From NCBI RefSeq assembly GCF_047495875.1, contig NC_092497.1, forward strand, positions 80,547,749 through 80,611,748: a DNA stretch of 64,000 nucleotides, written 5' to 3'. Positions 13,081 to 24,129 of the stretch are shown here, one piece after another. The stretch comes from Pithys albifrons albifrons. Its lineage: Eukaryota; Chordata; Aves; Passeriformes; Thamnophilidae. Both the position numbers and the translations under genes were made by a program. A model generated the notes under the pieces. It saw only the letters and a list, made by a program, of their open reading frames with translations. It was not told the DNA's origin and made no database searches. Each line of letters opens with the position of its first letter. The first letter of the stretch is position 1.

Positions 13081-16000
13081 AGCAGCAGCAGGGTGAGTAA
13101 TGCAGTGAGCTTATCAGTTCAACTGACTTCTGGAAAACATCAGCTTGGGTGCCTACTTTCAAATTTCAGAATCAGGTGGCAGAAAAGTAGAATCACATGC
13201 TACCGCATTGTGTGCATGTCTAAAGAAATGCTGTCTGGTACCTAATCTCCACTGCTCCATGCCTCTGTGCTTTGATGACAATGTATTTTTTTTTAAATTC
13301 TATGAAAATTGTATTGATTTTTACTGTTTGCATTTTTCAGATCACTCCGTTTTTGTTTTCTCCAGGACTATTACAATGCAAAGACAACAAACATTGAGAT
13401 CTGGATAGTCACTGATGCTTGACATATAACAGCACATTGGATGGAGTAAAGTGATCTGAAATGAGCCTTAAAGCAAAGCAATTTCAGGAAGGCAATTGGC
13501 AGCAGTGCTCGTGTCACATCTTGCTCAGAGCAAAATTCATCACCCTTGAGAAACTGATTTCATTACAGGACATGTGACACAACAGGTGTTAAGCTGCAAA
13601 ACCCACAAAACCTGACATAACCAGATTTAAGGACAGGACTTGCACTAAGGCCTTGCACTAAGGACAGGAACTTGTCCATCAACATATAAAATGAAGACAA
13701 ACAGCATTTATTGATCCCCAAGCTGGCTCCACACAGTCTTGTGTTCTCCTCCTGACCCAATACTGCTGAAGCTTCGAGGCATGTTTCAACAGGGTTTGCT
13801 CCAAGTGTTAAAAGTAGAAAAAGTACAAATTTTGAGGGTAAAACTAAGGACATGATGTGTCAGGCTTTAGTCTTGTCTCACATGTGCTCTCCCTGGGTGC
13901 AACCTGCTCATGGGCTTCCACCTGGCATTTCAGCAGCTGATTAAATTGAACATAATTAAAATCAGACATCTTAATTTACTGCAGCTGCATTTCATCTGCA
14001 AATATTTTCTAAATGTCCCCTCCCATATGTGCCAGTTTAAACTGAAAGAGAAAAGGTACTTAACATGGCAAAATGCAAGCAGGTTCCCTTAGAGAAAATT
14101 ACTGCCTGAACCCTGCTGTGAAAAACCATTTGGTTGTTAGAAGCACTTGGGATGTTGTCACTAAGGAGACTGTTGGTTGAGATGAAATGATTTGCCAACC
14201 TTTGGTAGACAGGTTTCTGTATCGTCTCCCAATTCTGGCTTATCCAATGGCTGCACAAAACTTCCTATACACTGTAAAAATTGAAAATATCAAATATATA
14301 TGCACACTTTGGACTAAACTCAGTGGCCGTCTTATGTGTGTGTAGCAGCCTGACACCTGAGAAATCCCTTTCACTGGGATAAAGAAGATACCAAAACAAA
14401 CAGCACCCCTGATTTTGGACTTTTGCTGCAGACTGTTTAAAGTAGCATACTTCAAATGGACACTACAGCAGTACCAGCATTTGGCTGCAAGTCTTGCTTA
14501 TATGGATGCCCCAAGGACTCATCTAAATTCATTAAAGAAAATAATTTTTTAAAAGGGATAAAAAAATCTACATATACATAATAATATGGATGTTTATTTA
14601 AATCAATAGATCATAAACCCTGTTCACTGAAGCATCCTTTAGCTACTCTTAGCTGTTAGGGTTATACACCTTGCTGCAGCTGGTTGCAGGACTGTTGGTA
14701 CAACTTTCTGTTCTGGTGCTCTGGGTAGAGACAGCAAGAGCTTTTGACATAGTATGCAAGGGCAGGCTGCATAAATCATGTGTCTCTGGGGAACTGAACC
14801 AAAGTATCTGGCATGTACCACATGTAACATCATTCTTGGGAATGATTCCACTAACTTTATTTGAATAATATAAGAAATGGCAAACAACTTTAGAAATTGC
14901 TGATATCCTCCCCCCAGCTAGCAGATGTTAACAGACACCTTCCAAAATCCCTTATGATAGCAGTTCCTTAGTTTTATTTCTTTTCAGTTCCAGTTGTTCA
15001 GTGGAAACAAGAGAATTTGAAATTGATTCACAAACCAGAACTAATCTGAGAATTATTCCACTTTTTTCCCTGAGGTTTTCATGTTTTGAGCAATTGCACG
15101 TATTCTGGAATGTAATACTGAGTTGCTTGGAGTTGCACAAACAGCACATCATAGCCTGGTTTTGTGCTTTTTAGATGTTATATCTGTGAGCTTGCATCTG
15201 TAGGCCACTATAATTTGCTTTGTGAAAAAAGTATAGAAATGAAATCTGACAATATTTAGAGATTATTTTTTCCAAATTGTTTGTAGGTGGATTTGTTCTG
15301 GCTTCTACAATTGCAGTCTCCATTTCACTTGTCCACAAATTTATGTGCTGGTTTTGTGGCCTCAGATGTGTGCATGCTAGCTGCATTAACATATATCCAC
15401 ATCATCAAGCAGATGTGCTCTTGAATCATTTGATTCGAGCACAAATAAAACCTGAAAGTACAAATCAAAGAAATAGTTGCAAAAATCATGTGAAAAAGTC
15501 TTTACCACAAAATCCAGTCATTGTAAAAGTGACAATGTGGTTTAAGAGCTTTTATGTCATCACTGAAAAGTACTTGAGAGGGGCATGTACACTATTAGCT
15601 ACAATATAAATGGAGGCTGTCCACAAAAGATTAGGATGACGTTGCATTCAGCTTTAAGCTTTTTCTCTGCTTAGAAAATCTACATGGAACCTACACATAA
15701 TGCAAGCCTGTTTTAAGAACTTGAGAAAGGCTTAAGGAAAATATGTGTTTTCTGTAGAAAAGCAAAGTTCTTTCTTTAGGAAATGTGCTTAAGAATACAC
15801 TGTTCTGCAATAGTGTGATTGGTTAAAAATTTCAGAAAAATATCTAAAAGGTGAAGTGGAAAGCAAGAAGTGTTTGATTAAGAAGAACAAAAACAGAATT
15901 TGAGACCAGATTTCTCAAGACTTTCAGTCTCTCAGATTACTCTAATTTGAGAGGAGAATGAGAAATGAAAGTTAATATTTCACTTGAGAAAAAAGTGCAA

Positions 16001-16825
16001 AATATGTCCTGAAATGAACCATTTAAAAGGCTTTCTTTCAAATTACTCATGGATTGGAAACTAGTCTCAGAAACTGTATTCCTTACATTCAGTAATTAAA
16101 GCCAAGTTCTTGTTCTTCTCAGAGAGCTACATTTCGACGTTACGTGTCAGGCATTTCCCAGACACATTTGTGGGGGTGATCTTTGTAATATTATTAAATT
16201 TTTATTTCTCCTTCCTTAGCTTCTTATGGGGTAAGCAGCACTTACCTTTGACTTTCAAATGGAGAAGATCCAAGAACATTCATCTATCAACTTTTCATAT
16301 TTTCAAGACATTAAATTTTTTGCTCTTTGACAAGCTCTAGGTTCCCTGAAGAAAAACATATTGATTAGAACCCAGTGTTCAATAGCTGGATGCTGGAGCA
16401 TTATATATTATCTTTCACGTATGTTTCTGATGGATGAGAACAGTAAAGGGAGTATCCATCAAAGTCACATGGACATGTGCATCCTTCCAAATATAATTCC
16501 TTTCCAAACTAAGCAAGGATTAACTAAAGATGTTTTGGAACCACAAAATGTTATTTTAAAGGGAGCTAGTGATTGAGATAGATTAAGACTAAACATGGCC
16601 GTGATTGGCCAAAACCATGAAGAGTTTAACTTGTTCACATATTTATGACTGGAACAGAATTTGAGACCTGAAATCCTCCAGCATATTTTGCAGTGGAATG
16701 ATAGGCTGTTGGTTTTGCTTTCTTGGTTGCTGTTTCTGGTTTTTTTATGAACTTGTGCTTTGGAACACTTATCTCTTTGTCCCCCCATGCACATCAGTTC
16801 AAACACTGTCCCTGCAGGTCAGAGT
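13081..16825. other. Unannotated interval
   Basis: No gene is recognised. A 110-codon open frame at 15277-15609 (+) has a hydrophobic start, but it has no familiar domain, no splice context I can defend and no homologue I can name. It is probably chance. Confidence 0.45.
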
Positions 16826-17172
16826 CATAGAACAGAATCATAGAATCAGTTGAGTTGAAAGAGACCTCTGAGATCATCAAGTCCAACCCTTAATCCAACT
16901 CCACTTTGATTACTAGATCATGGCACTCAGTGCCATGTCCAGTCTCACCTTAAAAACCTCCAGGGTTGGAGAATCCACCACCTCTTTGGGCAGGCAATTT
17001 AAATGCCTGACCACTCTCTCTGTAAAGAACTTCTTCCTGATATCCAACCCAAACCTCTTCTGGCAGAGCTTAAGCCCGTGCCCTCTTGTCCTACTGCTGG
17101 TTGCCTGAGAGAAAAGACCAATCCCCACCTGGCTACAACATCCTTTCAGGTAGCAGTAGAGAGTGAGCAGGG
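16826..17172 (-). mobile_element. CR1 LINE 3' end, minus strand
   Basis: The + strand begins with the inverted CR1 terminus (TCATAGAATCAGTTGAG, then AGACCTCTGAGATCATCAAG). It continues through the inverted 3' region: ACCTCCAGGGTTGGAGA, TGCCTGACCACTCTCTCTGT and GCCCTCTTGTCC. The minus strand still reads CR1 C-terminal-like protein over part of its length. It is a 5'-truncated copy of about 350 bp and fairly well preserved. Confidence 0.93.
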
Positions 17173-17264
17173 TGGCATTCCTGCAGTGTTTGTGCAGGGT
17201 CAAGAGTTGGACTGAATGATCATTTTGGGTTCCTTCCAGTTCAGACTATTCTGTGTTTCTGTGT
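17173..17264 (+). mobile_element. CR1 3' tail, plus strand
   Basis: Directly after the minus-strand CR1 comes a short + strand CR1 terminus: GTTGGACTGAATGATCATTT, then GGTTCCTTCCAGTTCAGACT and a TTCTGTGTTTCTGTG tail. The two tails therefore meet head to head. This could be one insertion landing in the other, or twin-priming or inversion of a single copy. Confidence 0.82.
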
Positions 17265-18079
17265 GAGCACTGGGGCTTTGCCCCTGACCCCTCAAGCACT
17301 GCCCCGGACCCAAAGAATTGCCCAGTGCTTTTCATAAAGGAAGAATGATTCAGCTGAGAAATGCACCACAGCCTTGTGACTAAGGTAACATTCATCAAGT
17401 GGCTCCTCTCCCATGCTGCCTCCTGTTCAGAGGCACAGAACACTAGAGCAGTCTTTCCATGGAATGTATTAGCATGACTGAGGGAGGGAGGTGCAAATGA
17501 GAATTAGCATACAAATATGTGAATATATGACAGTGATGAGTTTTATGGGAACAGGTGATGATTGTTTCTTGAGTTTCTCAGTAAATCCCAGTGGGACACT
17601 TTGTTTATTTGTTTGAATGTCTTTTCAATTGTATCTTTAGGTGTTAAATTGTGAACTTTTCACATTAAAAGCAACAATGCCAAACTAACAGCTTTGATGA
17701 ACTCTGAGACCCAGATCCCAGAGATATTTATTCCTTTTGCCTCCACCACTTGCTGAATCAATGCCATTCATGATTTCATTGACAGGCCTAGAAAATTATC
17801 AATATGCCTGTAAATTAAGATGAAATCATAATACATAAACTTTTTTAAAATATAAAATATCTGGCAGTACAGGCTGCATCTTTTTCAAGAAGTCCTCCTA
17901 CTGTTGCTCTTGTTTGACTTCAACGGAACAAGGCTGATAAGCTGGGCTATCATCTTGTTAGGACAGGTCACTCATGAGGCCTACCATTATTTTTTTCTTT
18001 CAAAATGTGTTTAAAATTTGTGACTGTGATTCACTCTGTAGTGTTAAAATTGCTTAAAAAGCTGCAAACAAACTATCCA
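17265..18079. other. Unannotated interval
   Basis: Nothing was recognised apart from ordinary AT-rich sequence leading into the TATG/TG microsatellite. Confidence 0.45.
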
Positions 18080-18260
18080 TATATATATGTGTATGCATAT
18101 GCATATGTGTATGTGTGTGTATATGTGTATGTGAGTGTATGTGTACATGTGCATGTATATGTATGTGTATTTGTATGTGTATGCATACATGTATATGTGT
18201 GTATAGATGTATGTCTATATGTATGTGTATGTCTATATGTATATGTATGTGTATGTGTAT
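18080..18260. repeat. Interrupted (TATG/TG)n microsatellite, left part
   Basis: About 180 bp of TATGTG, TGTATG and TATATG units. It resumes on the far side of the RTE derivative at 19.087 kb. Cysteine/valine-rich or histidine/threonine-rich open frames here are translations of the repeat, not genes. Confidence 0.93.
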
Positions 18261-19086
18261 CTTCTCCGGGGACACCCCTTGTCGCGGGGGAGAAGTTTGC
18301 GTGCCCTCATGAGGTTGAGAGCTGTGCTGGAGGTGGTTTGTGCCACCGGTAGGGTCTCCCATGCCAGACAGGTCTCAGCTGAAGGGTCAGACAAAGTGTG
18401 TCCAGGGGCAGGATGGGCTCGCCGGCCGTCTGGCAACCATCCTAGGAGAAGGACAACTCCAACCCCAAACCTGGGCAGCTGGAGCTCGTTTAGCCCTGTA
18501 AGGCCATCCATCTAAGAGAAGGATACTCTGACCAAACCTACGTCCTGAGGTATTCGCTCTCACTGTCCAAGCTCGCTAGGCCGTGGCAGATGAACCTTAG
18601 GAGTAAAGGGTGGGGCCAGTTCTGCACACGCTGTGCCTCACCTAAAAATTCCATTGCACAGGCTCGAAGGGTTCACCCACATTGCAAAGCTCTGTAGTGA
18701 CAGGTGAGGGTCGAAAACGGCAGGTGATAGGAAGCAGCTGGAAGCTGCAGACCCAACCCTGCATGCAGGCGGGGCAGGATATGGGTCATTAGAGACTGAC
18801 CCTGGAGATGACAGTCTCGTGATGCAGCTTCCTGAATGACCAAGCAGCCTTTTCTAGGGACAGCACTGCTTGCTCCACACGGAGAGGGGCCTAGCAAAGG
18901 TGGCCTAAACAAAGCTCATCTCCACACCCGGCTGGATAACCGCGGCCAACCGGCATCTTCCATGCGGTCAAACAAAAACAGATTTCAAAGGCATACACCT
19001 GCCTGCAAAGGTGTGCTCAATTAGCAAGCGTGGGTAGTGCCCTTCTCAAATCTTCGTTCGCGAAGCCTAGCCATGATGATGATGAT
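18261..19086 (+). mobile_element. Internally deleted RTE-clade element (leader fused to 3' tail)
   Basis: This is a GC- and CpG-rich block in AT-rich surroundings. It starts abruptly at CTTCTCCGGGGACACC and ends in the tail GTGGGTAGTGCCCTTC...TTCGCGAAGC followed by ATG repeats. The tail matches, with the same stop codon TAG, the 3' end of the RTE fragment at 20.5 kb. There is no reverse transcriptase coding between. About 760 bp of non-coding leader joins straight to the last few codons and the short 3' UTR near 19.02 kb. I infer an internally deleted, non-autonomous derivative. It sits inside a TATG microsatellite, which continues on both sides, so its target duplication cannot be resolved. 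The retained CpGs suggest it is fairly young. Confidence 0.78.
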
Positions 19087-19130
19087 GTGTATGTATGTGT
19101 ATGTGTATGTATATGCATATGTGTGTATAC
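19087..19130. repeat. TATG/TG microsatellite, right part
   Basis: Continuation of the microsatellite at 18.08-18.26 kb beyond the RTE derivative. Some of the ATG-rich start may be the element's own tail. Confidence 0.85.
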
Positions 19131-20513
19131 ATACACATGCACAAATATATCTGGGCAGACAAAGAGAGACACAGAGAGACACACAGAGAAAGTGTGCATG
19201 AGAGAGAGACAGAATGAGTGACTCAGTAATCCCTTTGCTAGCTAAAAGAAAGGGATCCAACTCTCAGAATTTACTCAGTGACTAAGAAGGAGGCCTAGAT
19301 ACAGCTTCATTGGCAAAAGCAGTAATTAAAAAAAAGTATTTGGACATTTTATTTGGCCAGTGGTTTTAAAGGGTAGGTATCCATGTAAAGGCAGGGGCAA
19401 TATATGATAGAAGAAATATTTATATATGTTATCTAACCACAATACTAGAGTTGTTTTAGACTTATCTTTCCTCACTCTTTATGACTGCATGCCATAACTG
19501 TGAGAAGATTTCTCAGAGGACTGGACAGCTTTCAGCACAGTGCATTCTGCTGATGCAATATACTTTTGCCAATAACAAGGCAGAAATTACATGCTGTAAG
19601 TGAATCTACTTTATTTGATTTCCAAGGTTGCTAAAAGAAAAAATTAATTTCAGCACATTAAATTTTAAGAGAAATACCTGAGAACAGAAGATTCTTTTTC
19701 CTCTGCTAATGGAAGGAGACATTTTTGCTAACTATTCCTGGTTAATATGGAAGAAGGTAAGGTGCACAATTTTTCTTACATCTTACAAGAAAGAAACATC
19801 AGAAATCAAAGTTTAAATATCCTGTGAGAGGTTATATTCTTCCAAAAAAGGACAAAAAAGTAAAGGGGGAAGAAGAAGCTACTGATTTAATTCCTGAATC
19901 TCACCATGCACCAGTGGGCAGAACAGGCCTGGCATGGATAGGGGTATCCACGGTCTTCATAAGAGATCACCTCATCATGTCTCAAGTTCAGCAAACTGGC
20001 ACCAGACCTTTGGCTCATGCAGACTGAGACAATGGCAATTAGAGCTCATAAAATGCTAGGTCTTGGAGGGGAAAATAAGATTAGAAACTTGCTGGGTTTA
20101 TGAAATTAATCACTTAGTTGTATCCTTTACACACAGGTGGAAAACTATTAGGAGGAATTTGGGTGTAACCTTGTATCTCATTTAATATGTGAAACAAAAG
20201 TTATATATTATGTACAATAACCCTTGTCCTTTGAGGGAATATGGTTTGAAAGTTTATCTATTCCCAAGTCTGCTGCAAAGGAATATAGTGTAGGATAGGA
20301 TTCCATCAATGCTGATTCCTGCCTGGAGTCTACATCATATCTCTTCCCTGTTACCTGGCCAGGCTCCATCCCACAACCTTGTGGCCATCTGTCTTTGCTT
20401 TCCATGAGAAGATTGTCTCAGAGTCTTGGGCTACCAGGATAAGAAACCTCCATCTAACCTCTAGCTTAACTATATCCATACCTACTATTTCCCTGTGAAT
20501 CCTTCATTTGGCA
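19131..20513. other. Unannotated interval
   Basis: It begins with a short AGAG/ACAG-rich patch near 19.16-19.22 kb, then ordinary AT-rich sequence. No gene or transposon was recognised. Confidence 0.45.
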
Positions 20514-21485
20514 TTCATCATCATGGCTGGGCTTCGCGAACTAAGCTCTGGGAAGGGCACTACCCACACTTGCTGCAAACGTGCTGGTGGCTAAAAAGGC
20601 CAATGGGGGATAGAGAAGTCTGGTCACAAAAGGCACAGCGGAACATCTCCTTAGGTGATATTGGCGAGGAACGGTTCTGTCTGCATTGTCTTTTCTCCTC
20701 CAGACTGACTCTCCGTGCATTCTCAAAGGAAGCAGCAGCGTCGTGACTGGTGTGTCTCCATGAATCCCGACTGGAGGCCAGAGTGGACCATTGATGGCAG
20801 TCAATATGGCCAAGGCTGAGGTGTTGTTCCAGGGAGTCTTTGTATCTCTTCTTCGAGGCTCTTCTCTTTTGGCAGCCAGGGGTGAGTTCACCATGGAGCA
20901 CAATCTTCAGGAGGCAGTGATCCTCCATCCTGGAGACGTGCCCTGCCCAGCGCAGCTGCGTTCTCATCACCAAGGCCTTGATGCTGGTGACCCCTGCCTG
21001 TTCAAGAAACATTAGTCACATCATCAGACCAGTGGATGTTTAGGGTAATGAATGGAGACAGCACTGATGGAGGTGTTTGAGGAGTTGCAGGTGATGGCAG
21101 TAGATGACCCATGACTGAGATCCATATAAAAGAGTAGACAGTACAATGACTCTGTAGACACTGATCTTTGCATTTTATTTCAGGTGTTTATTGCGCCAGA
21201 CTCCTTTATGGAGTTTTCCAAAGGCTCTATAAGCCTTTGCTAGACTGTTGTCTCTCTGTCAATCTTACCATCCAAGGACACGATGCCTCCCAGATAGGTG
21301 AACTGCTGGACTGACTTAAGCTCTGAATTGCCTATGGTGATGTGAGGATGATGGAAGACTTCCTGAGATGCAGCTTGGTAGAGAACTTCTATCTTCTTCA
21401 AGCTGACTTCCAACCCAAGAAGCTCAGCAGCCTCTGCAAAGCAGGATGTTAAGCGCCAAAGAGCCGTTTCTGTGTGAGCAGTGAT
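20514..21485 (-). mobile_element. RTE-clade LINE, 5'-truncated and decayed (AviRTE-like)
   Basis: On the minus strand this encodes the C-terminal part of an RTE-type reverse transcriptase protein. From 21.48 kb one reads an AHTE...FAEAAELLGLEVSLKK-like block, then QQFTYLGG. After stops and frameshifts a 150-codon frame (21012-20560) has the diagnostic LRWAGHVSRMEDH, KKRYKDSLEQ and SRDSWRH blocks. A C-terminal Cys/His cluster (RCAFC...GLFSHQHVC) ends the protein. The stop TAG at 20560-20562 is followed by only about 45 bp of 3' UTR and a short ATG repeat tail, typical of RTE. At least one in-frame stop lies upstream (after IDRETTV), so it is inactive. CCTTCATTT and CCTTAATTT outside the ends may be a decayed duplication. 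The AviRTE name is inferred from bird context. Confidence 0.85.
20560..21012 (-). pseudogene. RTE reverse transcriptase protein, C-terminal remnant
   Basis: This is the longest surviving frame of the RTE element. The family protein is an endonuclease-reverse transcriptase that nicks the target and copies its own RNA there. Only the region after the polymerase domain is left. It has a QLRWAGHVSRMED motif around residues 19-32, a KKRYKDSLEQ block around 54-63, and a WRHTSHDAAASFENARR segment. A C-X2-C...H-X3-C zinc-finger-like cluster lies at about residues 125-148. The apparent start methionine is internal, because homologous coding continues upstream out of frame. The catalytic YADD-type site is absent (truncated away), so it cannot be functional alone. 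Confidence 0.82.
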
Positions 21486-24129
21486 TACCTTAATTTACTC
21501 TTTGAGTGTCATCTGCAGCAGTTCAACAGTGTATGTTTATGGTCCCAGCTGCCACTCAGACCTCTTATGCCTTTGACTCTTCAGATATCTTTTGTCAGGC
21601 CACAGACTCAGTTTTCTTACTTGGAACTGATCTGCCACCACCCCATCCTATTGTTAGTTCTCCCCTGCCTCACATGCCATCTGAATTCATCTCTCTTGAT
21701 CTGGTGTGGATATAAGTGTAGCCAGTTCTACAGTGTACTTTGCTCCCAGTGGTCCTAGCCTACTAAAATCTAGATATTTATTTGCTTTTCTTGTGTTTCT
21801 TCTCTAATTATGTCTGGCAGGCACTAAATCTTTGTTTCTTCTGAAGGTACATTTTCCATTGATCATTAAAGAAGCTTTGTTCCAGCTAACATATTTGTTG
21901 TTTATGTCAGCCTTTCCTTAGGCCAGGCACTGCCCATTTTCATGTTTTATAGAACAGTAAATGTACTTTGACATGAAACAAAGACATTAATAATGATGTA
22001 TAAATTCAGATGCACTGATTAGTTTGTGAGTAACACATTCCATCACTAGTGCATGAGCTGAAGGAACCCAGCCAGGAAATCCAGATTGCAGTCACAAGAA
22101 GGAGCCTCAATTGTTCTAGTCTTAGCATGTGTAACTGTTAACACCATTAAGCACTGTATTATCCAACTTTATTAAAAAAGTAGTGTGAAAATTGAAGAAA
22201 ACTGAAAATGTATCTACATTTGAAGAAAAATAAAAATAATTTCAGATCAACCATTTGGAGCTTGTGGGAGTTAGTGAGCTCCCCAAAGGCCTGCTTTAGT
22301 GGGATGCTCTATCTGTGATGCCAAACCAGCAGGTACCAAACATGAGGGAAGGGAACCTTTGTTTTTCATTTTGCCAAGTCTTTGCAGTAAGGCTGGAGAA
22401 GTAATTGACATTTAGCCAGTGTCCTAAATACTCTAGTAATAAATGCCTTGGCAATATCACAGCTAGACAAACAGATTAAAATAATGAGTGGTATGGAGAC
22501 TGCTGTGCAACAGTTTTTCCCATTAAAAAAATATTGCTTTTAGTTGCTTATCACTTTGCCAAACAACTCAAGTTGAAATGTTGAGTGTCTGCTATGAAGC
22601 TGATTTTTTTCTGGGAAAAAATTCTGTTAGAATGGAAACACTTATGAGAATGAAATTGGAAGATGGGAGTGGGAGGGTGAAACAGCTGCTTGCCCACACT
22701 AAAAATAACTTACTGCAGGCATTTAACTGAGTTGTTGTTGCACTTTAGAACAGAGGTTTATGATCATGCCAAAATGGGGTTATTTGATACTCATGGTGTT
22801 CAACATGAAACTCCAAGATTATGCCTTTAGAACAAATCCAGCATAATAATCACGATCTGATGCCTTGGTCAGATGCTTAGTGCTTCAGAAGGAGTTTGGA
22901 AGAACCTGAAGTTTTGAGACCATAACTACTTTGAGATTATATCTGTGACAGCAGTTGCTTCCACGAAACCTGAATTTCAGTCTGAACTTTTCTCAGACGT
23001 GAACTTGGCCAAAACCATCTGTGAAAAGAAATAAATCTGAACAAAGCCTTCCAGGACTGTGTTTAGTCAAAAGGGAGTAGACTTACCTCAAGAAAGTGTT
23101 ATTACTAAGAAGAAAGATAAAATATGCTATTTATTCCAATTGGAAATGAGAGATCTATAGCCCTCAAGCCAAAAGATTGAAAATGATACTGTGCTGTTAG
23201 TGATGGATACAGCTATCAAAACAGAACCTTGAGAGGAAAATTTAGTCCTCAAGTAAAACAGAATGCAACATTCATTAGGCACAGCATATCCAAAACCCTT
23301 AAGTGAAACTCACAGAAAGACAGGGGAAACTTAGAAGCTCTGGGCTCCCTCAAGACAAGAAATCTAGTCTGCTGCAGCACAACACGTTGAGCATTACAGT
23401 GCATTCATTTTTGACAGTTTCTCATACTTCCCCAAGTGATCAGCTTGAGTGCCAAGTACTTTTCTTTTTTCTTCTCCACAACCTGTGATTGAGCTGATTC
23501 CTGGTACAGATTCCCACGAAATCCTGATTCAGCAGGTACTGCAAATTTTCAGCAAATTGCACTGTTGTTGTTGCTGTTGATATTTATTATTATTAATTAT
23601 CTTGACAGTGATATTCATGGCCTGATATGAGCTGTCAGATCCACAGTGCCAGGCAACACAATTAGAAGCATGTATATTAACACATACTGCCCTGTGCTGG
23701 GTTCTTGGAGTTCCAACATAACCCCAGTTTCACATGGCTGGGATGTAAAGTGTGGGCAAGAAGGGACAAGCCATGGTCCAGCACAGCATGCAGGGCTTTC
23801 AGAAATGCGAAAACACATTGAGAAAGAAAGGAGGTGAGTGGCAAGAGAGAGCTATGGAAGTAACTGGGCAGAACCACACAGCAAAGAGAATCCTGCCCCT
23901 GGAAAGCTGAGCAGACAGCATCCGAAAGGAAGGGAAGTTCATCCATCCCACAGTGCACAGAGGAGGTACATGTGGCCTAAGTCCCACAGAACACAGAAAG
24001 AGGATCAACATCTTCGACATCCCAGCCAGTTCCCAGTTTGTTTCTGCTCCCCACCCATGCTCAAGTGTCTTCTTGCTGCTGAGATGCTCCATGACCCTTT
24101 TCAAACTTCCTCTGAGCAAGCTCTTCTCC
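21486..24129. other. Unannotated interval
   Basis: No gene is recognised. A small TTG/TTA simple repeat lies near 23.56-23.60 kb. The part after about 23.64 kb is more GC-rich with overlapping open frames on both strands and could be diverged retroviral internal sequence upstream of the LTR, but I cannot name a domain. Confidence 0.4.

Noticed and set aside
15277..15609. 110-codon open frame as a small membrane protein gene
   Set aside because: No recognisable domain, promoter or splice context, and its length is unremarkable for AT-moderate non-coding DNA.
18005..18362. Cysteine/valine- or histidine-rich frames over 100 codons
   Set aside because: They come from the TATG/TG microsatellite and the start of the RTE derivative.
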